Counted from the stretch's first letter, positions 36,935 through 44,861 are shown. The stretch is DNA of 64,000 nucleotides from CAVRUZ01 sp963724495 (GCA_963724495.1 CAVRUZ010000005.1:1-64000), one strand, 5' to 3'. Made by a program: numbers and translations. The notes: generated by a model from the sequence alone, not told the origin.

Positions 36935-37686
36935 TGAGCACTCCCTTGCAGTGTGACGATGCACATGCCAGACCTGTGGCTCCGGTGCTGCGCCGATGCG
37001 GTGCTGAAGCATTGGGCACAGGCGTCCTGGTCGCTGCGGTGATCGGGTCGGGCATCACGGCCACCAACCTGACCGTCGACGTCGCGGTTCAGTTGCTGGT
37101 GAACGCGCTCGCGACGGTGGCGGCACTAGGAGTTCTCATTGCGGTTCTCGGGCCCATCTCCGGTGCTCACTTCAACCCGGTAGTCACGCTGGTCGAGCTG
37201 GCACGTCGTGACCTCAAAGCCGGCGAAGCAGGCGGGTATCTCGTTGCACAGCTCATTGGCGCCTTGGCCGGAGCAGGGCTCGCGAACGTCATGTTCGGCC
37301 TGCCGATCTGGGCCGCGTCCACCCATCATCGGTCGGGTTGGGGCGTGTGGCTGGGCGAGTTCGTCGCGACCGCTGGGCTGCTGCTGACCATCGGGGCCCT
37401 GACCCGCACCGGGCGCGGGCGCCTCGGACCGATCCTGGTGCCAGCATGGATCGGCGCGGCCTACTTCTTCACGTCATCGACGTCGTTCGCCAACCCCGCG
37501 GTCTCGATCGGGCGCGCCCTCTCGGACTCCTTCGCCGGGATAGCCCCCGCGAGCCTGCCCGGCTTCATCGGAGCCCAGGTGCTCGGTGCTGCGGCCGGAG
37601 CCGCCTTGACCATCGTCCTGTTTCCCCGGACCGGCATCGCCCGGTCGCTCGACCTGCCGGAGGCCGTGCATGAACACCAGTCCTAG
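36934..37686 (+). CDS. aqpS: MIP-family aquaglyceroporin, probable arsenite channel
   Basis: The 250-residue protein has about six membrane helices and the two MIP half-loops: GAHFNPVVTLVEL (NPV variant of the first NPA box) and TSFANPAVSIGRALSD (second NPA box). In arsenic operons such channels (AqpS type) let arsenite leave the cell after arsenate reduction. That role is inferred from its place between arsM and arsC. Its ATG overlaps the arsM stop, and its end overlaps the next gene by 17 bases, so the genes form a tight operon. The gene name rests on context. Confidence 0.85.
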   Translation: MSTPLQCDDAHARPVAPVLRRCGAEALGTGVLVAAVIGSGITATNLTVDVAVQLLVNALATVAALGVLIAVLGPISGAHFNPVVTLVELARRDLKAGEAGGYLVAQLIGALAGAGLANVMFGLPIWAASTHHRSGWGVWLGEFVATAGLLLTIGALTRTGRGRLGPILVPAWIGAAYFFTSSTSFANPAVSIGRALSDSFAGIAPASLPGFIGAQVLGAAAGAALTIVLFPRTGIARSLDLPEAVHEHQS

Positions 37687-38323
37687 TCACAACGCCGCCC
37701 AGGGGCACGACGCCGACTACAACAGGATCGTCGACGATCTCTCCTATCGCTACGCCAACACCTTCACCCGGGAGCGCGTGCAAGAGATGGTGGATGCCGC
37801 TCGGGCGGCCCTGGAGCCCGTCGCCACCATCCCAACTTTCCTTCCTGTGCTGGTGGAGCGGTTCGCACGAGATCAGCTCCTCGCTGCAGCGCAGGCCAGC
37901 GGGCACGCGGCCACATCAGTCCCTGAACTCCTGTTCGTGTGCGTGCACAACGCCGGCCGCTCTCAGATGGCTGCGGCCTTGGCCCAGCACCTGTCCGCTG
38001 GCCGCGTGCACGTCCGCTCAGCAGGATCCGCCCCTAGCGGTGGCGGCATCCTGCCTACCGCGATCCAAGCCCTGGCCGAACGCGGCATCCAGATCTCCGA
38101 GGAATTCCCCAAGCCCCTCACCGACGACGTGCTGCACGCCGCAGACGTCATCGTCACGATGGGCTGTGGCGACGCCTGCCCGATCCTTCCCGGCAAGCGC
38201 TACCTCGACTGGGACGTGACCGACCCGGATGGGCAGCCCATCGAAGTCGTCCGACAGATCCGCGACGACATCCAAGGCCGGGTCACCAGCCTCCTGGCCG
38301 ACGTCCTCGACAACCTCAAGTAA
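37670..38323 (+). CDS. arsC: Arsenate reductase with N-terminal three-helix-bundle domain
   Basis: The 217-residue protein is a fusion. Residues about 15-75 are a three-helix bundle (RIVDDLSYRYANTFTRERVQ, LPVLVERFARDQLLAAA) like the lone small proteins elsewhere in this window. Residues 88-217 are a low-molecular-weight phosphatase-type arsenate reductase: LLFVCVHNAGRSQMAA (CxxNxGRS loop), VRSAGSAP and VTMGCGDACPILPGKRYLDW with a second cysteine pair. It reduces arsenate to arsenite, using mycothiol/mycoredoxin or thioredoxin. The bundle probably drives dimerisation. The ATG lies 17 bases before the upstream gene ends. Confidence 0.88.
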   Translation: MNTSPSHNAAQGHDADYNRIVDDLSYRYANTFTRERVQEMVDAARAALEPVATIPTFLPVLVERFARDQLLAAAQASGHAATSVPELLFVCVHNAGRSQMAAALAQHLSAGRVHVRSAGSAPSGGGILPTAIQALAERGIQISEEFPKPLTDDVLHAADVIVTMGCGDACPILPGKRYLDWDVTDPDGQPIEVVRQIRDDIQGRVTSLLADVLDNLK

Positions 38324-38344
38324 CCCCAAAGGAAAGGGCCACCG

Positions 38345-38773
38345 GTGACTAACGACAAGCCCACCGTGCTGTTCGTCTGCGTCCACAACGCCGGCCGCTC
38401 CCAGATGGCCGCCGCCTACCTCACCCACCTATCCGGTGGCGCCGTCGACGTCCGCTCAGCCGGTTCAGAACCCGCCAACCAGATCAATCCGGTAGCCGCG
38501 CAAGCGATGGCTGAAGAAGGCATCGACATAACCACCGAGACCCCCAAACTCCTAGCCACCCAAGACGTCAAGGACTCCGACGTCGTGATCACCATGGGCT
38601 GCGGCGACACCTGCCCGATCTTCCCCGGCAAGCGCTACCAAGACTGGGACCTCGACGACCCCGCCGGCAAGAGCATCGATCAGGTGCGACCGATCCGAGA
38701 CGAGATCAAGGCAAGGATCGCAGGGCTGCTCGCCGAGTTGATGCCCAAGGACTCTCGACCACTCACCAGGTGA
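38345..38773 (+). CDS. arsC: Arsenate reductase, low-molecular-weight phosphatase type
   Basis: The 142-residue protein starts at GTG 38345 after an aaaggaaagg ribosome site. It shows VLFVCVHNAGRSQMAAAYL, VRSAGSEPANQINP and VVITMGCGDTCPIFPGKRYQDW, with all active-site residues as in the fused paralogue upstream but without the helical bundle. Two ArsC genes in one operon could form different oligomers or use different thiol donors. It is the last gene of the arsM operon, converging with the YdcF gene. Confidence 0.9.
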   Translation: MTNDKPTVLFVCVHNAGRSQMAAAYLTHLSGGAVDVRSAGSEPANQINPVAAQAMAEEGIDITTETPKLLATQDVKDSDVVITMGCGDTCPIFPGKRYQDWDLDDPAGKSIDQVRPIRDEIKARIAGLLAELMPKDSRPLTR

Positions 38774-38799
38774 AACGACTGGTGACCCGGCCCGCGAAA

Positions 38800-39474
38800 C
38801 TAGGTCGTCCCGAGCCTGGTCCGCGTGTCCGTGTTCTCGATCAAGAGCCTCTTCGAGTATCCGTGGGCAAGCAGCCGTTCGTACGCTTCCCTGACCTCGT
38901 TGGGCATTTCCTGTGGAACTGCGAAGCCTTGGTCGGCGTAGAGCCAGATGCGCTGTGTGTCACCGACCAGCATGTTCAGGACCTTCGAGGCATCGCCGAT
39001 GGTGAGGATGTAGTCCTCAAGTGGTTGTGGCCGGGAGCTGCAGATCACTTCGATCTCTGGCCAGAGCTTCTGACACGTGGCGTAGGCCCGGTGCTGCTGG
39101 TACGGGCGGGAAACGATTGTTGCCGATCCGGCGCCGCGGCCGTTGTCGCGCAGAAGCTGCCTGGTGAGCGTGAAGTTGTCACCGGTGTTCCGTGCCTCGG
39201 TTTCGGTCAGGTTTGCGTCAGGTGGGACTCCGAGCTCAATTGCGCGTTCCGTGAAGTGCACCGCCTCGCCTCGCGGAAACACATCAACCGTTGTGGGTGC
39301 ATTGGCGCCGGTGAACACGATGAGCGGGAACACTCCGTGGTGGTCGAGGTCCGCCCTGTGTTCGGCTAGGCCGATGTCGTGGCTGCCGAGGCCGATGGCT
39401 ACGTCCGTTGGACGGGATCGGTAGCCCATCTGGTGGTAGTCCCACAGAATCTGGGCGTCGTCGAGGTCGGCCAT
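38800..39474 (-). CDS. YdcF-family (DUF218) protein
   Basis: From ATG 39474 the product is 224 residues. It shows DVAIGLGSHDIGLAEH, FPLIVFTGANAPTTVDVFPRGEAVHF and TETEARNTGDNFTLTRQLL, the last being the DUF218 core (E..S..T..N in the family). The ATG is four bases after the GntR stop, so the two form an operon. This GntR-YdcF pair is common in actinobacteria. YdcF proteins bind nucleotide-like ligands; the exact role is unknown. No membrane helix is present. Confidence 0.8.
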   Translation of the reverse strand: MADLDDAQILWDYHQMGYRSRPTDVAIGLGSHDIGLAEHRADLDHHGVFPLIVFTGANAPTTVDVFPRGEAVHFTERAIELGVPPDANLTETEARNTGDNFTLTRQLLRDNGRGAGSATIVSRPYQQHRAYATCQKLWPEIEVICSSRPQPLEDYILTIGDASKVLNMLVGDTQRIWLYADQGFAVPQEMPNEVREAYERLLAHGYSKRLLIENTDTRTRLGTT

Positions 39475-39478
39475 GTAG

Positions 39479-40210
39479 TTACTCCGGCATTGCGTAGGTG
39501 TAGGTCCAGGCGAAACGTGACCGGTGGACACCGTCAGCATGCTCGACCGCCAGGCCGTCGCGAGTGCCGGTGATGCGTTCCAGCACCATCACGGGTTCGC
39601 CGGCCGGCAGCTCGAGGGTCACGATCTCTTGTGGTGTGGGCATCCGAGCGTGGAAGGTCTCGGTGATGGTGTCGGGCTCGAGGCCTTGGAGAGTGAGCAC
39701 TGCGAAACCTCCCCCTCGGCCAGCTGGACCTGGCGTCGGATCGACGAGTGGCGTGCTCTCGACATCACAGCGGCGGTAGTAGCTGGTGAGAATGTGGGTG
39801 GGGCTGCCCTGGTCTTTGATCAGGCGGCTGCGTCGATAGACGGGCTCGCCCGCGCCCAGGTCGAGCACCTCAGCCGTGCGGACTGGGGCGGGCACCAGGT
39901 CAACGGTCTGGGTTTGGTGAGTCGGTTCCCACGTTCGTCCGGAAGCCTCTCGGTCGGCTCCGAAGGCCACTGTGTCGCCGTACTTCCACTTGCTCTTGGC
40001 GTAGCGATCAGCTCCCAGCCGACGAAGGGGCGGTCGCTCGCGAACCACCGTTCCACGCCTTCTGATGGTGGTCACGAGACCCTCGGCCTCCAGCAGGGCG
40101 ACCGCATTGCGGATCGTCCTGACATTGACTGCGAACTCGCCGGCGAGATCCGCCTGCTTAGGCAGCGTCGCCCCAGCCGGGTACTTGCCCGTCTGGGTGA
40201 GCTCGCGCAA
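39479..40210 (-). CDS. GntR-family regulator, UTRA-type, 5' end possibly truncated
   Basis: The 243-residue frame starts at TTG 40210. The DNA-binding part reads LRELTQTGKYPAGATLPKQA, then LAGEFAVNVRTIRNAVALLE and GLVTTIRRRGTVV. A UTRA effector domain follows (RRSRLIKDQGSPTHILTSYY, EIVTLELPAGEPVMVLERIT). In-frame sequence upstream (AAGYREVAHQ) belongs to the same helix but has no start codon before a stop, so the first residues of the helix-turn-helix may be lost at a junction with the integrase remnant at 40236. pSAM2-type integrative elements carry such regulators near the integrase. Confidence 0.8.
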   Translation of the reverse strand: MRELTQTGKYPAGATLPKQADLAGEFAVNVRTIRNAVALLEAEGLVTTIRRRGTVVRERPPLRRLGADRYAKSKWKYGDTVAFGADREASGRTWEPTHQTQTVDLVPAPVRTAEVLDLGAGEPVYRRSRLIKDQGSPTHILTSYYRRCDVESTPLVDPTPGPAGRGGGFAVLTLQGLEPDTITETFHARMPTPQEIVTLELPAGEPVMVLERITGTRDGLAVEHADGVHRSRFAWTYTYAMPE

Positions 40211-40235
40211 CTGGTGCGCGACCTCGCGGTAGCCG

Positions 40236-40696
40236 GCAGCCGCACGTGGGCCAGGTCAAGCTATCGGCGCTCACTCTGCCCCACGTGCGGCAGCAAGCAT
40301 GTCGGGCTGGCCTCGCGTGGCCTTTCGGTGAGTAGCCGACGGATTGCACACACGCAGTTCTGCGCTCTGTCTGGCAGAAGCCCTTCGGGAACAGCTAGTC
40401 GAGCGCAACGTTGCGGCGCTGGTGAGGCTGCGTCAGGAGCATCGCGACGAGGTCATGCCTGGTCTCCTGGGGAGGCTGGCCGTTTCTTGGCGGCGGCATG
40501 CGATAAGCGCTGGTATGCGGCACACAAGCGCCTCGCTACTGCTGGCGTAGCGCGCGTCCCGCCACGGATTGTCATGGAGATCCTCGGGTCACTCGCAGCG
40601 GTCGATGACGATGGACCTCTACAGCCACGTGATGCCGACGGCGCTAACCGAGGCTGCGGGTGCGGTAGAGCCGGCGCCGGAAGGAAGTTGAGCCCC
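40236..40696 (+). pseudogene. int: Decayed tyrosine integrase with internal deletion
   Basis: Pieces in shifting frames spell an integrase. SAL..AEALREQLVERNVAALVRL is the core-binding region. WSPGEAGRFLAAACDKRWYA starts the catalytic domain. Then comes GMRHTSASLLLA (catalytic Arg-His box), VPPRIVMEILG plus HSQRS (second His), and MTMDLYSHVMPTALTEAA with the nucleophile Tyr. Between RWYA and MRHTSAS a large part of the catalytic domain is gone. At least three further indels are needed. It lies 80 bases from the tRNA-Arg 3' end, exactly where the integrase of a tRNA-targeting element belongs. It cannot be active. Confidence 0.85.
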
Positions 40697-40776
40697 ACGT
40701 TGCTGCACTGGTTGCAGGACGAACGCTCTGAGAAGCCGCACTCCGATGGCCATCAGGCCTCTGACCTGCGAGAACG

Positions 40777-40852
40777 TGGCGCGCTCGGCAGGATTCGAAC
40801 CTGCAACCTTCTGATCCGTAGTCAGATGCTCTATCCGTTAAGCTACGAGCGC
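40777..40852 (-). tRNA. tRNA-Arg (anticodon ACG)
   Basis: Read on the minus strand, the acceptor gcgctcg (40852-40846) pairs with cgagcgc (40787-40781), followed by G and an encoded CCA. The anticodon loop is CTACGGA, giving ACG, flanked by tctga/tcaga. The T-arm gcaggttcgaatcctgc is perfect. Its 3' half (40777-40822) is the right attachment site of the island and is duplicated at 19145. Confidence 0.95.
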
Positions 40853-40918
40853 ATTCGGGGGCTCAGCCTACCGGTCGGCCCCGACGGGCCACAATCGACC
40901 GAGCACGCAACGCGAGTC

Positions 40919-41216
40919 CTACTTGCCCGGCCACTCCCCGGTCCACCGCTGGAACGCGTAGGCCCCGCCGCGGTCGACGGCAGCCTTCACGGTCGCGAAG
41001 ATCGCGCCCTCCAGAGCAGCCGCCACCAGGATCTTGGGCCAGCTGTGCTCCGCCTGCAGCGCGTCGGGCGCTTCGTCCTCGCGATCGACCAGCTTCCAGA
41101 TCTGCTTGAACAGCGCGCCTGCGGCCAGGCCGCCGAGGATGCTGCCGACGATGCCGATCGGCCGGTACGCCAGCGCCGCCGCCTTGCTCGTGTCCTGCTC
41201 GGTGCTCGTTACTCAT
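40919..41216 (-). CDS. DUF4235 membrane protein, frameshifted near its start
   Basis: The open DUF4235 frame reads KAAALAYRPIGIVGSILGGL, then ALFKQIWKLVDREDEAPDAL, SWPKILVAAALEGAIFATVK and ending WTGEWPGK at 40919. It has no start codon of its own. The ATG at 41216 overlaps the stop of the YihY gene (ATGA) but is in another frame. Removing one C near 41200 would join them as MSNEHEQDTSKAAALAYRPI. With that, the product is about 98 residues with two membrane helices. It is the last gene of the envelope operon. Confidence 0.7.
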
Positions 41217-42325
41217 GATGGTCCCTTCGAGGGCTCTTGGTCCTGCAGTTGCCCGTCCTCGTCGGCCGTTCGGTTCGTTCGGCCGAAGCGCTGGCGGAGG
41301 TCTCGGGCTTGCTCGGTCAGCTTTCTCAAGGCCGCCTGCGTCTTGCGCGCCTTACGGTCGTCCCGCACCGGTAGCTGCAATTCCTCTTCGCTGTCCATGC
41401 CGGCCTGCAACTGTCGGGCGCGTTCGAGCTCGGAGTCGAACTCGGCGCCGAACAGCAGCGCTAGATTGCCCAGCCAGAGCCACAGCAGGAAGATGATGAC
41501 TCCGGCCAGCGAGCCGTATGTCTTGTTGTAGTTGGAGAAATTCGATACGTACATGCCGAAACCCAGCGAGGCGACAATCCAGATAAGGATGGCAACCAAT
41601 GCGCCGGTGCTCATCCAGCGGAACTTCGGCTGTCGCACGTTGGGCGTGGCGTAGTAGAGGATCGCGACGATGATCACGACGAGCAGGAGCAGTAGCGGCC
41701 ACTTCGCGATGTTCCACACGGTGACTGCCGTCTCACCCAGCCCGACCACGTCCCCGATCGCCTCGACGACTGGTCCGGTCAACACAAGGCTCAACGCCGC
41801 GAGCGCCACCAGCGCCAGCACAACGACGGTGACCAGCAGGTTGTGCGGGCGCAGCTTCCACATCGGCCGGCCTTCACGCACCTCGTAGATGCGGTTCAAG
41901 GTCCGGCCGAATGCCCCGACGTATCCCGAGGCCGACCAGATGGCACCGACCACGCCGACGACCAGGCCGATTCCTGAACCAGGACTGGTGGACAGCTGGT
42001 CGAGCGTTGTGCGGAGTGTGTCCAGCGAGCCGCCCGGTGCGAGCTGCTCCGCCATGTCCATCAGGGCGTCGACGGTCTCCTCGCCGTTGCCGAACACGCC
42101 GAGGACCGAAACCAGGGCGACGAACGCGGGGAACATCGACAGCACGGCGTAGTACGTCAGCGCTGCCGCCATGTCGGTGCACTGGTCGTTGGAGAACTCC
42201 TTGACCGAGCGCCTCAGTGCGTACTTCCACAGCGTGGCGTTGAGCTTGGCCGGCGAGTCGGGCTTGGCCGGGTGATCAGGGTCTGGCGCGTCGGTGTCGG
42301 CGCGGAGGGTGTCGGCTCCGCTCAC
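41213..42325 (-). CDS. YihY/virulence factor BrkB-family membrane protein
   Basis: The 370-residue protein has an N-terminal amphipathic stretch (YALRRSVKEFSNDQCTDMAA), the motif ALTYYAVLSMFPAFVALVSV, and about six membrane helices. Further family segments are WSASGYVGAFGRTLNRIYEV and GMYVSNFSNYNKTYGSLAGV. A charged C-terminal tail of about 70 residues (RKTQAALRKLTEQARDLRQR) is cytoplasmic. Function of the family is not settled. The start overlaps the DUF3618 stop by four bases. Confidence 0.9.
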   Translation of the reverse strand: MSGADTLRADTDAPDPDHPAKPDSPAKLNATLWKYALRRSVKEFSNDQCTDMAAALTYYAVLSMFPAFVALVSVLGVFGNGEETVDALMDMAEQLAPGGSLDTLRTTLDQLSTSPGSGIGLVVGVVGAIWSASGYVGAFGRTLNRIYEVREGRPMWKLRPHNLLVTVVVLALVALAALSLVLTGPVVEAIGDVVGLGETAVTVWNIAKWPLLLLLVVIIVAILYYATPNVRQPKFRWMSTGALVAILIWIVASLGFGMYVSNFSNYNKTYGSLAGVIIFLLWLWLGNLALLFGAEFDSELERARQLQAGMDSEEELQLPVRDDRKARKTQAALRKLTEQARDLRQRFGRTNRTADEDGQLQDQEPSKGPS

Positions 42326-42891
42326 CGCAGACCGCGGACCAGGACGATCACTGCCCCGACGAGGAACACTCCTGCGGCCAGCTGAAACTCGGTGCGCTTG
42401 AAGAACGGGACCGACTCCACCAGAAGAGCACCGTCGTCGGTGACCGAGTACGTCGCGCCGCTGATCCGGCTGGACGGACGACCATGCCGGGCAGGCCCAG
42501 CGGTGATGCCATCGGGTCCAGCGTCGTCGTTCCCGGGCGTGGCGTTCTCGCGCAGTTGGGCCGCCACGTCTGCGACCTGTCCAGCGGCTTCGCGGGCCTT
42601 GACCTTGCTTGCCTGCGCGACATTCTCGACCCGATCCGCTGCCGTGCCGGCCACGCCGGTGATCGTCTCCTTGACCTTCCCAGCAGCACCGGCAGCGCGC
42701 CCGGCGGCACCGTGTGCCGCGTCGGCCACGTTGTCCCGGACGTCATGCACAGCGCCCCGCGCCTGCGCGCCGACGTCGAACTTCGACGCCAGTGCGTCGA
42801 CCGTGGCCGCGAGCTGGGCCCTCGTGCTCTCGATGTCGGCCTGGATCTCCTCCGGGCCGGCGTCCGGCCCCGGGCTGGTGGTGTTGCTCAT
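42322..42891 (-). CDS. DUF3618-domain envelope protein
   Basis: The 189-residue protein starts with EEIQADIESTRAQLAATVDAL, the DUF3618 motif. It continues as a long alanine-rich helix with YtxH-like heptads (GKVKETITGVAGTAADRVEN) and ends in one membrane helix (FQLAAGVFLVGAVIVLVRG). It probably acts as a helical membrane-associated protein in the envelope. Its start overlaps the previous gene end by four bases, consistent with coupling. Confidence 0.85.
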   Translation of the reverse strand: MSNTTSPGPDAGPEEIQADIESTRAQLAATVDALASKFDVGAQARGAVHDVRDNVADAAHGAAGRAAGAAGKVKETITGVAGTAADRVENVAQASKVKAREAAGQVADVAAQLRENATPGNDDAGPDGITAGPARHGRPSSRISGATYSVTDDGALLVESVPFFKRTEFQLAAGVFLVGAVIVLVRGLR

Positions 42892-43355
42892 CGGTGGCCT
42901 GCTTCCTTGATCTCGGCGACATCCGCCTTCACGCTGGCCACCGTCCGTTCCGGAACCGGCTTGGCCTGTTGAACTTCCTTCTTTCCCACCAGCGCAGCTA
43001 TGCCCGCGATGAGCAGCAGCGCGGCCATGACGATCAGTGCCGCGAGCCAGCCGTCGACGACGAGACTCAGCCCGAGGATCGCGGCTGCGACGCCCGCGCC
43101 GATGGCATAGAAGGCCAGCAGCCCAGCGGTCGAGAATGCGCCGATGCCCTTGCCGGCGTGCTTGCCCTTCTCGGCAAGCTCCGCCTGCGCAAGGCGCATC
43201 TCGGAACGCACCAGCCGCGAGAACTGCTCCATCGCACTGCTGATGAGCTCACCCACGCTTGCATCCGACGACGTCTGACCGTCGTCGATACGTACGCGCG
43301 TGCTCTGGCTGACTGCTGACTGATTCGGCCCTCGGCCGGTCAGGTCAGACGCCAC
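42888..43355 (-). CDS. Phage holin-family (actinobacterial holin-X-like) membrane protein
   Basis: The 155-residue protein has an amphipathic region (VGELISSAMEQFSRLVRSEMRLAQAELAEKG), two membrane helices around residues 75-130 (TAGLLAFYAIGAGVAAAILG; WLAALIVMAALLLIAGIAAL) and a charged tail. The family is called holin-like by sequence, but in actinobacteria it sits in chromosomal envelope operons like this one, not in prophages. It overlaps both neighbours by a few bases. Confidence 0.85.
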   Translation of the reverse strand: MASDLTGRGPNQSAVSQSTRVRIDDGQTSSDASVGELISSAMEQFSRLVRSEMRLAQAELAEKGKHAGKGIGAFSTAGLLAFYAIGAGVAAAILGLSLVVDGWLAALIVMAALLLIAGIAALVGKKEVQQAKPVPERTVASVKADVAEIKEAGHR

Positions 43356-43686
43356 CAGTACCGCCGGTCGTGCCAGAGGCGTTCATCCGCGTAGCGGTGC
43401 TGTCCTGGTCCCCGTTCGTGGCCGCCGCGGCGTCGCCGCCGGCGTCGTGACCCGTGGCCGGACCGGAGTCATCCGTGCCTCGTGACGCCTTGGCCTTGAG
43501 CTTCTCAGCCACGATCGGCGCCTGCTCCTTCACGGTTTCGGTCGCCTGCTGGACCTTCTCCTGCACCTTGGGGTCCTTCCATGCCTGCTTGGCCTTCCCC
43601 GTGAGCACGGCGAGCTTGGCGCGGCCGTTCTCGGTCCCAACGAGGTACCCGACAGCGGCACCGACTACCAACAGAAGCTTCTTCAT
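43345..43686 (-). CDS. YtxH-like membrane-anchored protein
   Basis: The 113-residue protein begins MKKLLLVVGAAVGYLVGTE, a short membrane anchor of the YtxH type. A helix (AWKDPKVQEKVQQATETVKE) and a glycine/threonine-rich tail follow. It is the first gene of the five-gene envelope operon. The end overlaps the holin-like gene by 11 bases. A general-stress role is known for some YtxH proteins; here it is inferred only. Confidence 0.8.
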   Translation of the reverse strand: MKKLLLVVGAAVGYLVGTENGRAKLAVLTGKAKQAWKDPKVQEKVQQATETVKEQAPIVAEKLKAKASRGTDDSGPATGHDAGGDAAAATNGDQDSTATRMNASGTTGGTGGV

Positions 43687-43964
43687 GGCGACGACCTCAT
43701 CTCTTCGGCGGCCCGGATGGCTGGGGGCCGCACCTTCACTGAGCGGACCACCTTACGCGGTACGAGGGGGCCGTTCGGACCGGCCTGGTCTCCGCCCGAC
43801 GACCAGCCGCTGACGATGCGAGCCATGCCGAAGCTTACGTTGTAGGGTTTCGCGCGACACGGGGCCAGCTCGTTGTAGCGAAAGCCCCAGCGTGCTGAGC
43901 TTCACGGCGGGCTAAATGACGACGACATTGGTCGACTGGAAAGGGGCCATACCATGGAGATTCG

Positions 43965-44243
43965 TTGGCAGTAATCATCGTGGCGGGCATCATCATCGGT
44001 CTTCTCGGGCGGTCGATCGCACCTGGCGACAAGGACAACATTCCGATCGTGGCTGACGATCATCGTTGGCATCGCTGGGAGTCACTCATCGGCTTCTGGA
44101 TCGCAGGACTTCTCGGAGTCGGCGGCAACGGGAGTCGGAATCGACTGGCTGCGCTGGATCATAGCCTGGTGGTCGCCATCGTCTTGGTGATGATCACCTC
44201 TGTGCTGTTGTCGAGGCGCGGAAAGTCGACCACCGCCGTCTGA
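43965..44243 (+). CDS. GlsB/YeaQ-type membrane protein with compensating frameshifts
   Basis: The 92-codon frame starts at TTG 43965. In-frame parts match the transglycosylase-associated (GlsB/YeaQ) family: VIIVAGIIIGLLGRSIAPGD, LIGFWIAGLLGVGG, SLVVAIVLVMITSVLLS. Between them two stretches (residues about 29-39 and 54-65) are out of frame. The alternative frames give WLTIIVGIAG and VGIDWLRWIIA, which are what the family has there. The indels appear to be +1, +2, then +1, -1, so the overall frame survives. The product as read would lack proper membrane helices in those segments. Confidence 0.6.
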   Translation: MAVIIVAGIIIGLLGRSIAPGDKDNIPIVADDHRWHRWESLIGFWIAGLLGVGGNGSRNRLAALDHSLVVAIVLVMITSVLLSRRGKSTTAV

Positions 44244-44399
44244 GAACGACGCGGATCGAAGCCCAAGCGGTCTGAGTCCGCAGACCAGCACGAGCCGGCC
44301 CCGGCGAGCTCCCCGCTCGCCGGGGCCGATTCCTGTCACGGGGTCGCATCGTTGCCACCAAGACTTGACTCGTTCCAGAAAGCGGTGTCTGCTGTCGCA

Positions 44400-44861
44400 G
44401 TGCCTGACCTGCTGGAACGCCCGCCTCGAAGCCGGGAAGAGCTGGCGACCACGTTGCGCGACGCCGGCCTTCGCGTGACCGGTCCTCGAGTCGCCGTCCT
44501 GGCCACCGTCTTCGAAACGCCCCACCTCGATGTCGACGCCATCGCCGCCGCTGTGCGTGGTGGTGACCTCGGGAAGGTCTCGACCCAGGCGGTGTACGAC
44601 GTGCTCCGCGCACTCGTGGCAGCGGGACTCGTGCGCCGGCTCGAGCCGGCCGGATCGCCCACCCGCTACGAAGCCAGGGTCGGCGACAACCACCATCACC
44701 TGGTCTGCCGCGACTGCGGGCGGATGGTCGACGTCGACTGCGCCACCGGGTCGGCGCCGTGCCTGGAACCGTCGGACGCCGCGGGCTTCGACGTCGACGA
44801 GGCCGAGGTCACCTACTGGGGCCGGTGCCCCGAGTGCGCGACCGAACCCATTCCCCACTGA
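44400..44861 (+). CDS. furA: Fur-family regulator (FurA type) upstream of katG
   Basis: From GTG 44400 the protein is 153 residues: LRDAGLRVTGPRVAVLATVF (winged helix), KVSTQAVYDVLRALVAAGLV (recognition helix), GDNHHHLVCRDCGRMVDVDC (metal site, CxxC) and WGRCPECATE (second CxxC zinc pair). This is the FurA arrangement of actinomycetes, where FurA represses itself and katG under peroxide control. katG starts 46 bases after its stop, so the two are cotranscribed. A TTG at 44352 is an alternative longer start. Confidence 0.88.
   Translation: MPDLLERPPRSREELATTLRDAGLRVTGPRVAVLATVFETPHLDVDAIAAAVRGGDLGKVSTQAVYDVLRALVAAGLVRRLEPAGSPTRYEARVGDNHHHLVCRDCGRMVDVDCATGSAPCLEPSDAAGFDVDEAEVTYWGRCPECATEPIPH

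Noticed and set aside
19145..40822. Active actinomycete conjugative element of the pSAM2 type
   Set aside because: The integrase is broken and no replication initiator, excisionase or FtsK-like transfer gene is present, so only the footprint of such an element is supported.
39524..41218. 564-codon plus-strand open frame
   Set aside because: It runs antisense through the GntR gene, across the integrase remnant and through tRNA-Arg. Only its middle part carries true integrase residues, which are annotated separately.
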